From NCBI GenBank assembly GCA_022592445.1, contig JABYQR010000078.1:1-64000 (forward strand): 64,000 bases of DNA, given 5' to 3'. Origin of the DNA: Cytidiella melzeri (taxonomy: Eukaryota > Basidiomycota > Agaricomycetes > Polyporales > Irpicaceae). This document shows positions 44,575 to 56,108 of this stretch, piece by piece. The notes beneath the pieces are model-generated. The model was not told the origin of the DNA. It searched no databases and saw only the letters and a list, made by a program, of their open reading frames with translations. Positions within the stretch are counted from its first letter, which is position 1, and every line of letters begins with the position of its first letter. Made by a program: the position numbers and the translations under genes.

Positions 44575-45509
44575 CACTCCTCATCCCTTGTCATCACTGT
44601 TCAACTCGGATTATCATGTCATTGACTTCCTTTTCTTCGATATTGCTACTTCAGACCTAACTCTGATTGTAAACCATTGAATTGGCTCCACCCTCAGCTC
44701 TTTCACAGCTCTGTTGCCATTCCATCGGGTCCAACCCTGTCTATCCCCTGTTTTGTGTTCAATCCCCTTTCTATTGTTCCCCTGCTCCTTGTCCACCTTT
44801 CTATTGTGTCTTGTTCTTGCACCTTGATAGTCTCTTCTCCTATCGGCTTACCAAAGTAGCTATTGTTCCTTGTCTATTGTTTTCCCTCCATATTCCTCCT
44901 ATTTTTTATCACTACATTGGACTAGCTGTTAGACATGGCACTATAAGTTCAGTTTATCTACTTCATATCAATATTCCTTCTATTGATCCATCATCTGTCT
45001 GCCATTGTGCTTTACAGTGACAGCACAGCATAAATCATCAGTTGACCTTGTGTGTAATTACACCAAGGAGTTCTGACTTGACAATAGTTGGTCTTAACAC
45101 TTTCCCCCAACTTTGTAGGCAATAATCACAAGTGTGAACCCGTGCAGTTTAATCTCACTAGCACCCCCAACATTGTTGTTGAACACACCTTTGCACAGCC
45201 TGTAGAAGCCTGAAAATATGGCACAAGGTAAAACCAGTGTATACCTAGCATTATGTATACTCCGATTTTCTAACCAATCTATGTCTGTCCCTGCAGAAGT
45301 GGTCACACTGTAACTTGTGTGACACAAAGTGCTATGTGATGTTACCTTGCGCCATTGCACCTGGCGCAAGAAAAAAGGTAGAAATAGTGCAAGGCAGGAG
45401 CTAAATTTAGTGCAATGCCTAAATATTTCAATATATATATTGGTAGTTATTCTATTGTTTTTTCTGGGGCAAACCTCAGACATAGCTCATGCATACAACA
45501 GGGTCAAAA
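44575..45509. other. Remainder of LTR1, copy C and unique sequence before the chromovirus
   Basis: 44575-45099 is LTR1 and 45105-45200 is repeat copy C. The last 300 bp hold no gene and end at the CAAAA duplication of the chromovirus (45505-45509). Confidence 0.5.
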
Positions 45510-46233
45510 TGTAACAGTTAAGGTTACACTCACCAGATAGTTGTTAAACTTGAAGGGGAGATAGTGAGATAGAGTGTAAGAGGTGTGGTGAGCGAAGTAC
45601 TGGAGAGTACAAGGTAGTCCTTTATCAACAGAGTGGATAAGACTGAGGGGATATGCCCTCAGGAGTGCCTCTATATATACATGAAGGGGAGGACCCCAGG
45701 TACTACCTTAAGACCCCTAATACCTACATGAGTAAGCGAAGTAATCTACCTTACTAAGCATGCCCTATGCCCTAGTGGTGCCACTTCAATAATCAACCAA
45801 TAGCAATTGTCCCCATGACCTGACCCCATGACCCAGCTCCAAGGCTAGACTTGTTCTAGCTTGTTCTAAGACAAGGCTAGACTTTTCCAGAAGGTTCTAA
45901 GAACTATGACATCATCTAATGGAATGTTCTATACTATGACATCAGGTTCCAGCATGTTCCACAATGTTCCAGAGAGTTCTATCATGTGATACACAGATAA
46001 GGAAAGGAGCGCATCAGCGCATCAGAGACAGGAGGCGCATCAGCGCATCAATTGATAGGCACTGAGAATAAGCGCCGGAATAGGCGCCTGATAAGCGCCA
46101 GATAAGCGCTGGATAAGCGCCTAAATAGACGCCGGATAAGCGCTGGATAAGCGCTTGACAAGCGCTTAAATATTCCCAATAATACCGTTGCCTGGTAAGG
46201 CAAGTCTTGTAGAAACATTGAAAATCTGGGACA
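45510..46233 (-). repeat. 3' LTR of the chromovirus (724 bp)
   Basis: In + orientation it begins TGTAACAGTTAAGG and ends CTGGGACA. It is nearly identical to the other LTR; the final CTGGGACA differs from CTGTGACA there. Confidence 0.95.
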
Positions 46234-46469
46234 TTACCCCCCCTTCTTGCTTTGAACTCCGTGCAAAGAGTTTTGAACAAACACCTTGGTCATTGAGTCC
46301 ACTTTTTCACCATTGTCAAGAGGGTGCCTAAGCAATTCCGAGTGACTCTAGCGGCTTCTACCGACGCCCCTGACGGGGTTCACACCTCATTGGCTGATGG
46401 TAGTCTAGTCCGTACCCTCCTCGGTTGCGTCATTGGATCGTGGATGATCCTTGGTGTGTTGTTCGCGAC

Positions 46470-49400
46470 TTATACACAGTAAATCGTAGCTGAGCGAATA
46501 GCTCGGGGATGATCGTCGTAGAATTTCTTGATTGCTTCTTGAGCGTGCGTGATGTTTTCTACAGGTTCCCACGTGTCGTCGTTTGGTCCGTAGCCTTTCC
46601 AGCGTATGTAATACTGAAGCTTTTTGGCACGACCTGTACGTCTTGACTTGAGAATCTTCTCGACTTCGTATTCTTCTTCTCCGTCGATGATATCTGGCGG
46701 AGGCATCTCCAGCTTTTGGCCTTTGAATTCAGGTTCGTTATACGGTACCAACTTGCTTGCATGGAATACAGGGTGTATCCTTGGTGAACGTTCAGGCCAT
46801 TCCAGTCTGAATGTGACCGGCGAGAGCTTTTCAGCAATCTTGAATGGGCCGTAGTACTTGGCTGACAGCTTATGTCCAGATTTTTGGTAGTCTCTCAGAT
46901 CTAGCATGACCTGATCGCCTTCTTTGAAGGGGACCTTCTGGACGTGCTTGTCATAGTACCACTTCATGCGTTCAGCTGCAAGTTGTAACGCCGCCTTAGC
47001 ATGCTCTTGAGCTTGCAAGCGGTTCCACATGATGTCATTCATGTCAGACCTTTTCAGGTCCTTAGTGAGCGTTGGACCAGCTCTAGGGTGTCTGCCGTAT
47101 TCGAGGTAGAAAGGCGAGTGCTTAGTTCCCTCGTGCGCTGCATTGTTGTATGCGAACTCAGCCGAACTGAGCAGTCTAGCCCAGTCGTCATGTAGTTGAT
47201 CAACGTAACAACGCAGGTACTGTTCGAGTGTTTGATTAACTCGTTCAGTTTGACCATCAGTCTGCGGATGATATGCAGTAGTCATTGTAGATTCTATCCC
47301 TAGCATTTTACACCATTCCTGGAATAAATCTGCTGCGAATTGTGGACCTCGGTCGGAAATGATTTGCAAAGGTAACCCGTGAAGGGTCCAGACTCTCTCA
47401 TAGAGTAGAGCTGCAAGATCTTTTGCCGAGAACTCGTTTACAATAGGGAAGAAGTGCGCCCTTTTGGTGAGGCGGTCTACGACTACGCAGATAGCATTGA
47501 AGCCATCAGACTCCGGTAACTGAGTAATCAAGTCGACAGTCATGATATCCCATGGTTCGGCCGGAACCGGATTAGGGATGAGTGGTCCATAAGGCTGTTG
47601 CGGACGAGTCTTCATCCGTTGACATGTGTCACAGCCTGTCACGTATTTCTTGACATCAGTGGTTAAACCTGGCCACCAGTAGTTTCTCGAGATCAGTTCG
47701 TACGTTTTCCATCTGCCAGGATGTCCGGCAGAAGGTAAATCGTGATGCATCTGGATGATTTGGCGTCTCAGATCTAATTTCTGATCTTTGGGGATGTAGA
47801 CTTTTCCACGGTATAGGAGTAATCCGTTCTCAAAATTCCATTCCTCTAGTGATTTCTTGAACTCCCTAGGACCAGAGTTAAGTAACTGCTGATAGTCCTT
47901 GGTAACTTCGTCGTTCATGAGTGCTTCCTTGACCCGTCTTAGGATTTCATCATCGTTGATAGGCGAGTCATGAGAGTTTTCGATAGCAGAGATGGCAAAA
48001 AACTCGGGTTTAAGGAGAATTTTGTCCTCGTTATCGGAATTTACCCCCTCTTCATGATCTGGCCTCCTGGACAGAGGATCTGCGGTAAGCATGGTCTTCC
48101 CGGGTTTGTGCCGGAGCACGAAATTAAATCGCGTGAGGTATAACGCCCATCGCGCTTGTCTCCGAGTCAGCTTCTGGGCATTCCTGAAATATGTCAGGTT
48201 TTGGTGATCCGACCATATTTCTACGGTAATCGGATGTCCCTCCAGATGTTGACGATACTCTTCCAGGGCGCGGATAATAGCCAACAACTCTTTATCGTAT
48301 ATCTCATAGTTACGTTCATGGACGTTGAGTGATTTAGAGTAGAAGGCTACTGGATGCCACAGCTTGTCAGCTGGGTCCAGTTGTGATAATACCGCTCCTG
48401 TAGCAAAGTCGCTAGCGTCTGTTTCCAGACGGAAAGGGTTTTCGTCATCTGGTATCCTCAGAATGGGTGCTGACGTAAAAGCCTGTTTCAGACTTTGGAA
48501 GGCCTGTTCCTGAGCATCTTTCCAGATCCAGGATTGGTCCTTCTTTGTAAGAATAGTGAGCGGTTTTGCATGTTTAGCAAAGTCCTTGATGAAACGCCGA
48601 TAGAAATTGGCGAAGCCTAAGAAGGCTTGGACTTGCTTAACCTTTTCAGGTCGCGGCCACTCAGTAACTCCGGTGAGTTTGGCTGGATCCATCTCGATAT
48701 GTCCGTGAGAAATGATCATGCCTAGGTACTCAATGCGATCTTTTTCAAAAAAGCATTTTTCCGGTTTGGCAAATAGATCGTTCTCGCGTAGACGCTTGAG
48801 CACTTCCTGTGTGATGCGACGGTTTTCCTTCTTGTCTTCAGTGAAGATGAGGATGTCGTCGAGATACACCATGACATGTCCTTCTAAGATCAAATCACTC
48901 AGAATTTCATTCATCATGGCTTGGAATGTTGCAGGTGCGTTGCTGAAACCGAAATACATCACCTTGGCTTCGAAAAGACCACGGTGTGTGATGAACGCCG
49001 TCTTCCATTCGTCACCCTTTCGGATGCGAACATTATTGTATCCCCATCTAAGATCAATCTTTGAGAAGACCTTAGCCTTGCTTAACGAATTGATTAAATC
49101 GTTGATGCGAGGTATGGGGTACCGGTTTTTCACCGTGATGTCGTTCAGTTTTCGGTAGTCTTGCACAAGCGCAACGAGCCATCTTTCTTCTTGACGAAGA
49201 ACACAGGTGCTGCAATCGGACTTTTCGATTTGCGGATGTAACCTTTTCGGAGTTCCTCTTCGATCCATTGATCTAGAGAATTCTTTTCCATTGGAGACAG
49301 CGGGTATAGTTTAGCCGCTTTGGGAAGGGAGGCACCTTCCTCAAATTCGATCGCGTGATCGTACGGTTTGCGTAACGGCATGCGTTCTGATTTTTTCTTT

Positions 49401-50155
49401 GAAAAGACGTCACCAAATTCCCAAAGATATTTCGGTACTAATGGCTTCCAATTGACGGACTCTTGTTCGTCAAAGCCGTCTTCAAAGCCCTCGTCTTCCT
49501 TTCCAGAAAGTTCAGCGATTATTTCTGCTATTTCTTGGTCTTCTGGATCGTCTAAGTCAATCCAGTGGATGTGAGGGTTGTCCGGGTCGACATTTCCTAT
49601 TCCGTCCAGGTTGTCTGACACCGAACGTCCCTTAGGTAACTCAAGCTCATCGATCTCTTCTTGAGTTACAGTGATGTTTTTACGAGCTCTTGGGGCACAG
49701 AGTTCAGGACATCTGGTAAATCTCCACTCGCCATTTGCCCAATCTATCTCCGGATTGTGGCGGCGTAAGAAGGTCATCCCGATAATCATTTGTTTACTAC
49801 CGAGGTCAGTGACGAGCATGTGTTGTCTTGCTCGGTGCGAACCTATTTCTAGGTATGCACGTACTGAGTGAGTGATTTGACCATCTTTATTGGGAGTACC
49901 GTCGACGTTAATGACGTTAAACGGTGATGCCAGTTGATTTGTGACCAGATTGTTACTTTCAACCACTGACTTACTGATGAACGTGGTTGTGGCTCCTGAA
50001 TCTACCAGAGCTTCGACCTGCACTTTCTTTCCATATACCCAAATTGTAACCGGTAGAAAAAATGAATTCTTTGAACGCGCTACATTTTTGACAGTATCTA
50101 CGGTACAAAGATCGAGGGTATCAGGGCCTAAGCGTTCATGTTCGCAGGGAGTCAC
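46470..50155 (-). pseudogene. chromovirus pol: protease, RT, RNase H, integrase, chromodomain (one frameshift)
   Basis: The protease shows ALVDSGATTTFIS (50155-49145 frame). RT begins PVFFVKKKDGSLRL; here one base is missing near 49165 and the frame continues as VQDYRKLNDITVKN. RT has YLDDILIF, RNase H has LETDASDFATGAVL and YDKELLAIIRAL, and integrase has the zinc HHCC (MHHDLPSAGHPG ... CDTCQRM) and catalytic blocks MTVDLITQLP, ISDRGPQFAADLF and HPQTDGQTERVNQ. The last domain (EEYEVEKILKSRR ... YYIRWKGYGPNDDTWEP) is a chromodomain, which in this group targets integration to marked heterochromatin. Apart from the missing base, pol is complete to the stop at 46470. Confidence 0.92.
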
Positions 50156-50279
50156 ATGACGCTCCGGAAAAAATCCTTGCCCTTGGTCGGCTTTTTCCCT
50201 TTACCCTTGTCAGGGGACGGGTGAGGAGTCGAAGGTTCATCATCTTCCGTTGGAACCTCCTCGATGTGAGCCGCCAATT

Positions 50280-51607
50280 CTAGGCGCGCGGTATTAACAT
50301 TTTTCGTCTTAGACGACGAGGCTTAGGGGCTTCTGCCTCGCTGTCCGTTCCCGAGTCCTCGGCATCTGCTGCCCGAATCTTCTTCGGCGCCGAAGACTTT
50401 CCATCCTTCTTCCCATCCTTCTTCTTCTCATCGGGCTTCTTCTTTAGGCCGTTGAGGTTGCACTCATCCGTATTGTGTCCTTTCGACTTATGGATGTGGC
50501 AGAACTTTTCCGACTTTTCAGTCGAATTCACCTCTTTGCCCTTGCCCTTGTTCCGCTTCTCGTTCTTCTTTTTCTTCTTGTCCGCAGCGTCCACCTCCAT
50601 AGGAGTGGACGTATCCTTTTCCTTCGCAAAGATCTGGCCCTGCGCTTTCTCCGGATAGACCTTCTTGTGGATGTCGAGCAAGAGGTCGAGAACTGAGGCC
50701 ATGTTGTCGGAATTTGATTTTCGTCTTTTCCGATCATGACGAGCCTCATGTCCTTTTCGATGACGTGCTTGAGCTTGTGAATAAGCAAGTCGTCCTCATA
50801 TCCAGAAAGCCTTCCAAGCGTACGGAAACGTTCCGCGTACTTGACGAAGTTCTTATGTGCCAGATCCGTGTTATTGAACAAGGCGTTAAGCTCCTTTCGA
50901 GCGCCCTCCTTGTCATCCCGTTGACCGTATTGTACCTTGAGCTCGTTCTCGAACTCTTCCCACGTTCCGATTGTCTGACCCTTCGTCAGCTTCTTGATCC
51001 ACGGCTCCATGTATTGAGCCGCCGCGCCTGAGAGCCGGTTCATCGCGACGGCAATACGTTGCCTGTCAGTAGCAACGTTCTCGTGGACAAGCCACAGAGA
51101 GATTTTGTTCAACCACTCGTTGAACTTGACCTTGCCGTCAGTGCCGTTGAACTCCGGGGGTTCGCCAATCTTGGGCTGGCGCGAGGATCCTCCTTGTCCT
51201 TGAGACAAGGGAAGCTGGTTGATCTGGTTGACCACATTTGTGATCGTCGTTTTGACCATATCCAGGTCAGTGTCCATCCGCTGGACTTGGGTGTCAGCAG
51301 CGGACTGTGAATATAGGTCTTGAGCGACCTTATCGACGTATTCCTGGAGGTTATCCTCCAGGAGAGACAGCTGGTTGTTCCAGATAAGAACCATTTGATT
51401 CATCATGTTGTGGACGATGGCAGCAGTTGCTCCTCCTTCAACCGTACGAGTAAAAGCCCTTTGGGCCGTGTTCAGGTTGTGGAAGATGTGCTGCTCAAAG
51501 TTTTCCACCGAAGGGTTGTAAACAATTGGCGTGATCTTGCCAAAAGTCACGGAGTGGGTGAGGTTGGCGGCAGCGGAGGCAGCGTTGGATCCGGCGTTAG
51601 AGGCCAT
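50280..51607 (-). pseudogene. chromovirus gag (one frameshift)
   Basis: The ATG at 51607 starts a capsid-type Gag: GKITPIVYNPSVENFEQHI, a helical region, then PPEFNGTDGKVKFNEWLNKI and TWEEFENELKVQYGQRD, the usual retrotrans_gag core. The frame shifts near 50710; the correct continuation is a 140-codon frame from 50702 (VLDLLLDIHKKVYP), a lysine-rich linker and an unusual CHHC knuckle CHIHKSKGHNTDEC. It ends at 50280. The shift is a loss-of-function change or a sequencing error rather than a programmed slip, because it falls inside Gag. Confidence 0.85.
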
Positions 51608-51776
51608 TGCTTCTAATTCTTAGTTAGCAAAGGATAAGCGAAATACTATTTCTAGTATAAGAAGAAGAGAAACACCACTTTTCACACATTGAACTCTTGT
51701 CAGAGTTGTTTTCACACATTAAATCCTTTTCAGGAAGTTGTCACCAAGTAAAATGAGGCTTGTCAGCCCATACATT

Positions 51777-52574
51777 TTATTCCATTTCCGCATATACAAA
51801 GGCGTTCATATCAAACAGTCCTTCTAGTAGCTCTAAGATGTAACCCCATCTCCGATGTATATCCACAAAACTAATCCTTCCTAAACTCTTCAAGTCCTTT
51901 TTCAACATCCTCCATTCCCTATTCGTCATCTTGTCCGTGTGATTCTCCTTGAACCACTGTTCGACCATAAATACACGGCCGATCAGTAGCTGAGCTTTCT
52001 CCCTGCGAGTGTTGAGCTGGTGGTTAGATGATTGCCCACCACTCGAGAAGGAGGCGTCCAGCTTCTTGAGCACGGGTTCAAGCCTTTGACAGGCTGCTGT
52101 GATCATTGGTTCGAACTCCTCTTGACGAAGTATTAGCTTCGTTTTACGGAAGTGGAGAGAAGCGGGAAGAGGAGAGGGAGTGGGGATGTAAGCGCGTTGG
52201 TTGCGCTCCTCGATACGCTGGAGAAGGGAAAGCTTTTCAGCTTCCTGCTTCTCTTGCTTCTCGATACGATCGAGAAGGCTAAGTTGAGACATGAGATGAG
52301 AGACCTGTCTCATGCGAGCCTGGTTCTCTTCATGCTCAATGGTGGTACGAGCCTGCTCCTCGAGGTCGATCCTCTTGATGACAGGCTTGTTGTCGGGATA
52401 CTTGAGCCGGCGAGGCTTGCCAGCATCTTTGAACTTGTCGAGCGTCTCCTTGGAGACTGAGAGGCGTTCTTGAAGTCCGGTGACTTCGTTGCGGACAGGG
52501 ACAGAGTAGGGGGCCTTGCGGCCAGACCTAGCAGCGATGAAGCGGGAGAGAGGCATGGTGACTGTGTGTGACAA
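51777..52574 (-). CDS. Unknown 265-aa ORF between 5' leader and gag of the chromovirus
   Basis: An uninterrupted minus-strand ORF begins at 52574 (or at the second Met, 52556, MPLSRFIAARSG) and ends at 51777, 170 bp before gag starts. The protein is basic and mostly helical. It has an N-terminal SRFIAARSGRKAPYS segment, a long coiled-coil-like glutamine/glutamate-rich middle (residues about 85-140, with LSLLDRIEKQEKQE and LSLLQRIEERNQR), and a C-terminal block WFKENHTDKMTNREWRMLKK and RWGYILELLEGLF. I recognise no family. Ty3/gypsy elements normally have nothing here. Being open while gag and pol carry frameshifts is notable. Confidence 0.7.
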   Translation of the reverse strand: MSHTVTMPLSRFIAARSGRKAPYSVPVRNEVTGLQERLSVSKETLDKFKDAGKPRRLKYPDNKPVIKRIDLEEQARTTIEHEENQARMRQVSHLMSQLSLLDRIEKQEKQEAEKLSLLQRIEERNQRAYIPTPSPLPASLHFRKTKLILRQEEFEPMITAACQRLEPVLKKLDASFSSGGQSSNHQLNTRREKAQLLIGRVFMVEQWFKENHTDKMTNREWRMLKKDLKSLGRISFVDIHRRWGYILELLEGLFDMNAFVYAEME

Positions 52575-53132
52575 AGTGTGATGAGCTTGTCAGCTCAGCG
52601 GTGTGCGAAACAATTCTCCATAAAGGAGAGGTCCTGTGTGTGCGTGGGGTAGTGCCGGCGTCGGCCTGGACTCTCTCTCCAGGTCCGGTGGTGTATAGGA
52701 TCTCCGTCACGGTTCCACCCGTGCGGCAAATGGTTGGCGGATCAGTATTACACTGACCCTAAGTCCGGCCAGAACAAGTTACCCGTCTACGTGCCTAGGC
52801 ACTCATGGGTTTCTAGTCCTGTTGTCTAGCTCTTATAACGAGCTGTCTGACACCAGACTCCACTATCGCCTGTGGGGAGGCACACTTTCATCATGTTGGC
52901 ATAATGCCAACCCCTGCTCTGATCAGCTCTAGGAGCGTCGGGCGAGAGGGTGATTCAAGTTGTGCACATCAAGGCAAAGCCTAGACATGACTACCACTTA
53001 AAGCCTATGGTCCGGCTACCTCTATTCTAGAGGTTTGTAAGGGGCCCACGCACAGGCACAAGACCTAGAAGAAAGGGAAAGAAACCTCCAGCACGTCCAA
53101 GACGTGAGGGAGTAGGGGCAGTCTTATCCAAA

Positions 53133-53858
53133 TGTAACAGTTAAGGTTACACTCACCAGATAAGTTGTTAAACTTGAAGGGGAGATAGTGAGATAGAGTG
53201 TAAGAGGTGTGGTGAGCGAAGTACTGGAGAGTACAAGGTAGTCCTTTATCAACAGAGTGGATAAGACTGAGGGGATATGCCCTCAGGAGTGCCTCTATAT
53301 ATACATGAAGGGGAGGACCCCAGGTACTACCTTAAGACCCCTAATACCTACATGAGTAAGCGAAGTAATCTACCTTACTAAGCATGCCCTATGCCCTAGT
53401 GGTGCCACTTCAATAATCAACCAATAGCAATTGTCCCCATGACCTGACCCCATGACCCAGCTCCAAGGCTAGACTTGTTCTAGCTTGTTCTAAGACAAGG
53501 CTAGACTTTTCCAGAAGGTTCTAAGAACTATGACATCATCTAATGGAATGTTCTATACTATGACATCATAGTTCCAGCATGTTCCACAATGTTCCAGAGA
53601 GTTCTATCATGTGATACACAGATAAGGAAAGGAGCGCATCAGCGCATCAGAGACAGGAGGCGCATCAGCGCATCAATTGATAGGCACTGAGAATAAGCGC
53701 CGGAATAGGCGCCTGATAAGCGCCAGATAAGCGCTGGATAAGCGCCTAAATAGACGCCGGATAAGCGCTGGATAAGCGCTTGACAAGCGCTTAAATATTC
53801 CCAATAATACCGTTGCCTGGTAAGGCAAGTCTTGTAGAAACATTGAAAATCTGTGACA
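53133..53858 (-). repeat. 5' LTR of the chromovirus (726 bp)
   Basis: On the minus strand it runs TGTCACAGATTTTC to AACTGTTACA. A likely TATA box is TATATATAG (complement of 53294-53302), about 560 bp into the LTR. Upstream of it are two TGACATCA-type motifs and the GATAAG cluster. Confidence 0.95.
53715..53776 (-). promoter_or_regulatory. Phased GATAAG cluster in the chromovirus U3
   Basis: Five GATAAG motifs start at 53715, 53726, 53737, 53760 and 53771, that is 11, 11, 23 and 11 bp apart. GATAAG is the consensus site of fungal GATA transcription factors. The same cluster exists in the other three LTR2 copies (near 46090, 39070 and 10405). Enhancer function is inferred. Confidence 0.45.
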
Positions 53859-53863
53859 CAAAA

Positions 53864-55129
53864 GGAAGCATTATTTTCACCTTGCTCTCTATTTTTACAG
53901 CGTGTACCTGATGATTCAACAAGGACAAGTCAAACTTGGACTGTGACCGCTTGGATGCAGTGCACAAGTGGTATCCACACCACAAGTAGAGTTTATAATC
54001 CTAATATGTTATGGGCAATATACTCTGACTTGCTTTTTGGGCACTTAATTCAAAGTGGCCACACTAGACTTCATCAATTTCAAACAAAGTAGTGTACATA
54101 TAGACTACATAGATACATTTGTACCTAAACAGCCTTCCATCACACCAAGTAGCTATCTTACGGGAATTATTGCGGGGTGTGTTATCGACCTCAGGAAACA
54201 CAAATTTTCTCCATAGTTATGGCCAATCTACAGGGTGCACATTGCCTTTCTGCAGATTCTGTGATGCTTGGTAGTCCTCAGTAGTCTTAGACTCTTCACT
54301 GATGTCTCTATAGCTCTTCGTAGAATTTTCTTGCACTTCGTGCCTGAGCCACAGTGGTGGCTATGTAATCGGTTCCGTTGCAACTTACAAGCAATCTACA
54401 GCTGCAAGTTTCATGTTTACCAGTACATTCTAGAGGATATAAACCTTTATAATTGGAATGGAGATAAAACTAAGAACTTGGAGACTTTTCTCCAAGTTGA
54501 CACGTACATTTTCCACGCTCATGTAGGTTGTGGCAGTGACAATTCCTATGTACCCCTACAGGATGGGGTACTTGTGTACAACAGCTACGACCACTACCAC
54601 CACTCCTCAATTCTTTGTAACTGCAAACTTTTCTCCTGATGCAGAGTTCAAACATTCAAACAAGAGGCATACACCATGCACAATGGACCCAGGGTTACAC
54701 ACTGCAGTTGGCAGACAAACATAGAATACTTAAGGGTCTGATCAGCACCATATTCACCCCTTCTTGGACCTGTACCACCACCATAACAAGCACTGGAGCC
54801 AATGAGCCCTACTCTGCCGAACACCTACCACTAATCTATTTCATGATGCACTTCTTTCATTGCTCTTCAATCCATTCCTACACTGCCAAGCTGGCAGAGG
54901 CAGTTGATCCCTCTGGATTGAGCCGGATCTCCCACCTCACTTGTCGTCCCTGGGTAGACCCCCCCCTCAACAACCCTCTTGTGCAGCACTTTGCAGCATA
55001 GTGCAAACTCACCATCCCTCTGCTTCGCACAAAGCTGTCCGACGTGGAAGTGTGGGGTGCACGCTGGAGACCAGGTCCAGTGGTGGGAAGGCCACATGCC
55101 ACGAGGAGAACAAGAAAGCGAGAAGACAC
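53864..55129. other. AT-rich remnant right of the chromovirus, no gene recognised
   Basis: A + strand frame of 123 codons (54268-54639) and shorter ones are open, with words such as WLCNRFRCNL and FLQVDTYIFHAHVG, but I find no family and no splice logic. It probably belongs to old mobile DNA. Confidence 0.35.
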
Positions 55130-55356
55130 GCACCCACACAACATCCAAGCCGCAGATGCCGAAAGCCCCTCGGAGAAAGCGAGCTGAAGCAGCATCCACA
55201 ATTGAAGCAAAGTCTTGTACGATGAACTGCATGAGCGCGAACCCACCTTCGTGTCGCTGGTCGAGGTCGTGGAAAGAGTTGGCGTTTGAGCAAATGAGGC
55301 ACTGGTGTCTGCAACACGCTCGATTGAGGACCTCATTGGGGTTGCTGTGCGCATGG
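55130..55356 (+). pseudogene. Decayed exon with three in-frame TGA codons
   Basis: In the frame set by YDELHEREPTFVSLVEVVER the reading continues from about 55130 to a GTAAGT donor at 55357, giving ANEALVSATRSIEDLIGVAV at the end. It contains TGA at 55185-55187, 55203-55205 and 55287-55289. Each would be an arginine CGA before a single C-to-T change. The protein is not recognised; the helical pattern suggests a coiled-coil segment of a larger gene. Confidence 0.45.
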
Positions 55357-56108
55357 GTAAGTGGGAGTCGTCACCATCCGGATTCGCCGTCGACGGCGAC
55401 CCAGTGAGTTCCGCTATCGGCAGGAGTGTTGGTACCGAAGGAGCTCGAGCCTACTGTAGAGTCCAGCGCTGCGTGATTTCTACGGTAGGTGTGCGGAGAT
55501 TTCATGTTCTGGCTGCGGTTACATACAGAGGATCGTCAGATATGCATTGCGACAATTGTGCTATTAAGTCTGATAAAAACGTGATGGTGATGATTCCAAC
55601 TTGAGGCTCACCCTCCACCATCTACCGCAATGTTTACCATTTCGCGCTGCAATACAAGCACGCGCCACCATTCCCGTCGACGGTAGCTTGTCAAAGTGAA
55701 AGTGGTCGAAGTTCAAGCAGTAGACGTGTGACCACGGTCTCGTGACAAAGGTGTGACACAGCCATTGTTGTTGTCACAGCTCGCTTGTACCGGAATCTTT
55801 TCTGCGTCGTCGTCGACAACGTACACGATTAACTCGCTGGCTAATAGTCGTCTGGAAGATAGCCACTGTGCCTGCGGTATAGCTAACCCTAGGTTATTTG
55901 GACGTCCCGATCCATCGTTCGTGGCACAATAGACCGGCACCAGGTGTGGCTGGCACAACACATACTTGAAAGCTCTGGACACTTTGAAAGCACACCCATC
56001 CCCTTGGTATGGGCGAATAATGCACAGCTGAACTCTCTTTCTGACAAACTCTTAACAGGACTACTCTCTTCTCAACTGATCTGCAATCGCACGTGCACGA
56101 TCGTTCCC
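55357..56108. other. Intergenic, upstream of the Sec2 gene
   Basis: Contains the promoter and leader of the Sec2-type gene. A longer in-frame start exists at 55944, but the shorter start at 56109 fits a typical hydrophilic N-terminus better. No other gene. Confidence 0.4.

Larger units (their letters stand above)
42976..45099 (+). repeat. LTR1 solo LTR, itself carrying a nested copia element
   Basis: It starts TGTTGCAAACAGTCTTCACACCC, ends GGTCTTAACA, and is flanked by CTTTC (42971-42975 and 45100-45104). Without the nested element and its duplication the LTR is about 618 bp and matches 9410-10078 in opposite orientation. Confidence 0.82.
42241..45200 (+). mobile_element. 1.85-kb repeat, degraded copy C, split by nested insertions
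   Basis: The segments 42241-42975 and 45105-45200 align with copy A (about 780-1540 and 1545-1640). Differences are mainly C-to-T and G-to-A, often at former CpG sites. The outer left end is unclear and the right part stops near 45200. The reading frame of the cysteine-rich protein is still open over LDNCLYCATQSN, LNCDCPP and HPNCWLS, with its cysteines preserved, and picks up after the insertion at HKCEPVQFNLTS. Confidence 0.65.
45510..53858 (-). mobile_element. Ty3/gypsy chromovirus, full length (8349 bp), with extra ORF before gag
   Basis: LTRs at 45510-46233 and 53133-53858 differ at only three or four positions, with a CAAAA duplication on both sides (45505-45509 and 53859-53863). On the minus strand the order is LTR, primer site TTTGGATAAGACTGCCCC, a 0.56-kb leader, an unknown 265-aa ORF, gag, protease, RT, RNase H, integrase with C-terminal chromodomain, purine tract AAGAAGGGGGGG, LTR. 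Gag and pol each contain a frameshift. This is the youngest LTR insertion in the window. Confidence 0.95.
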
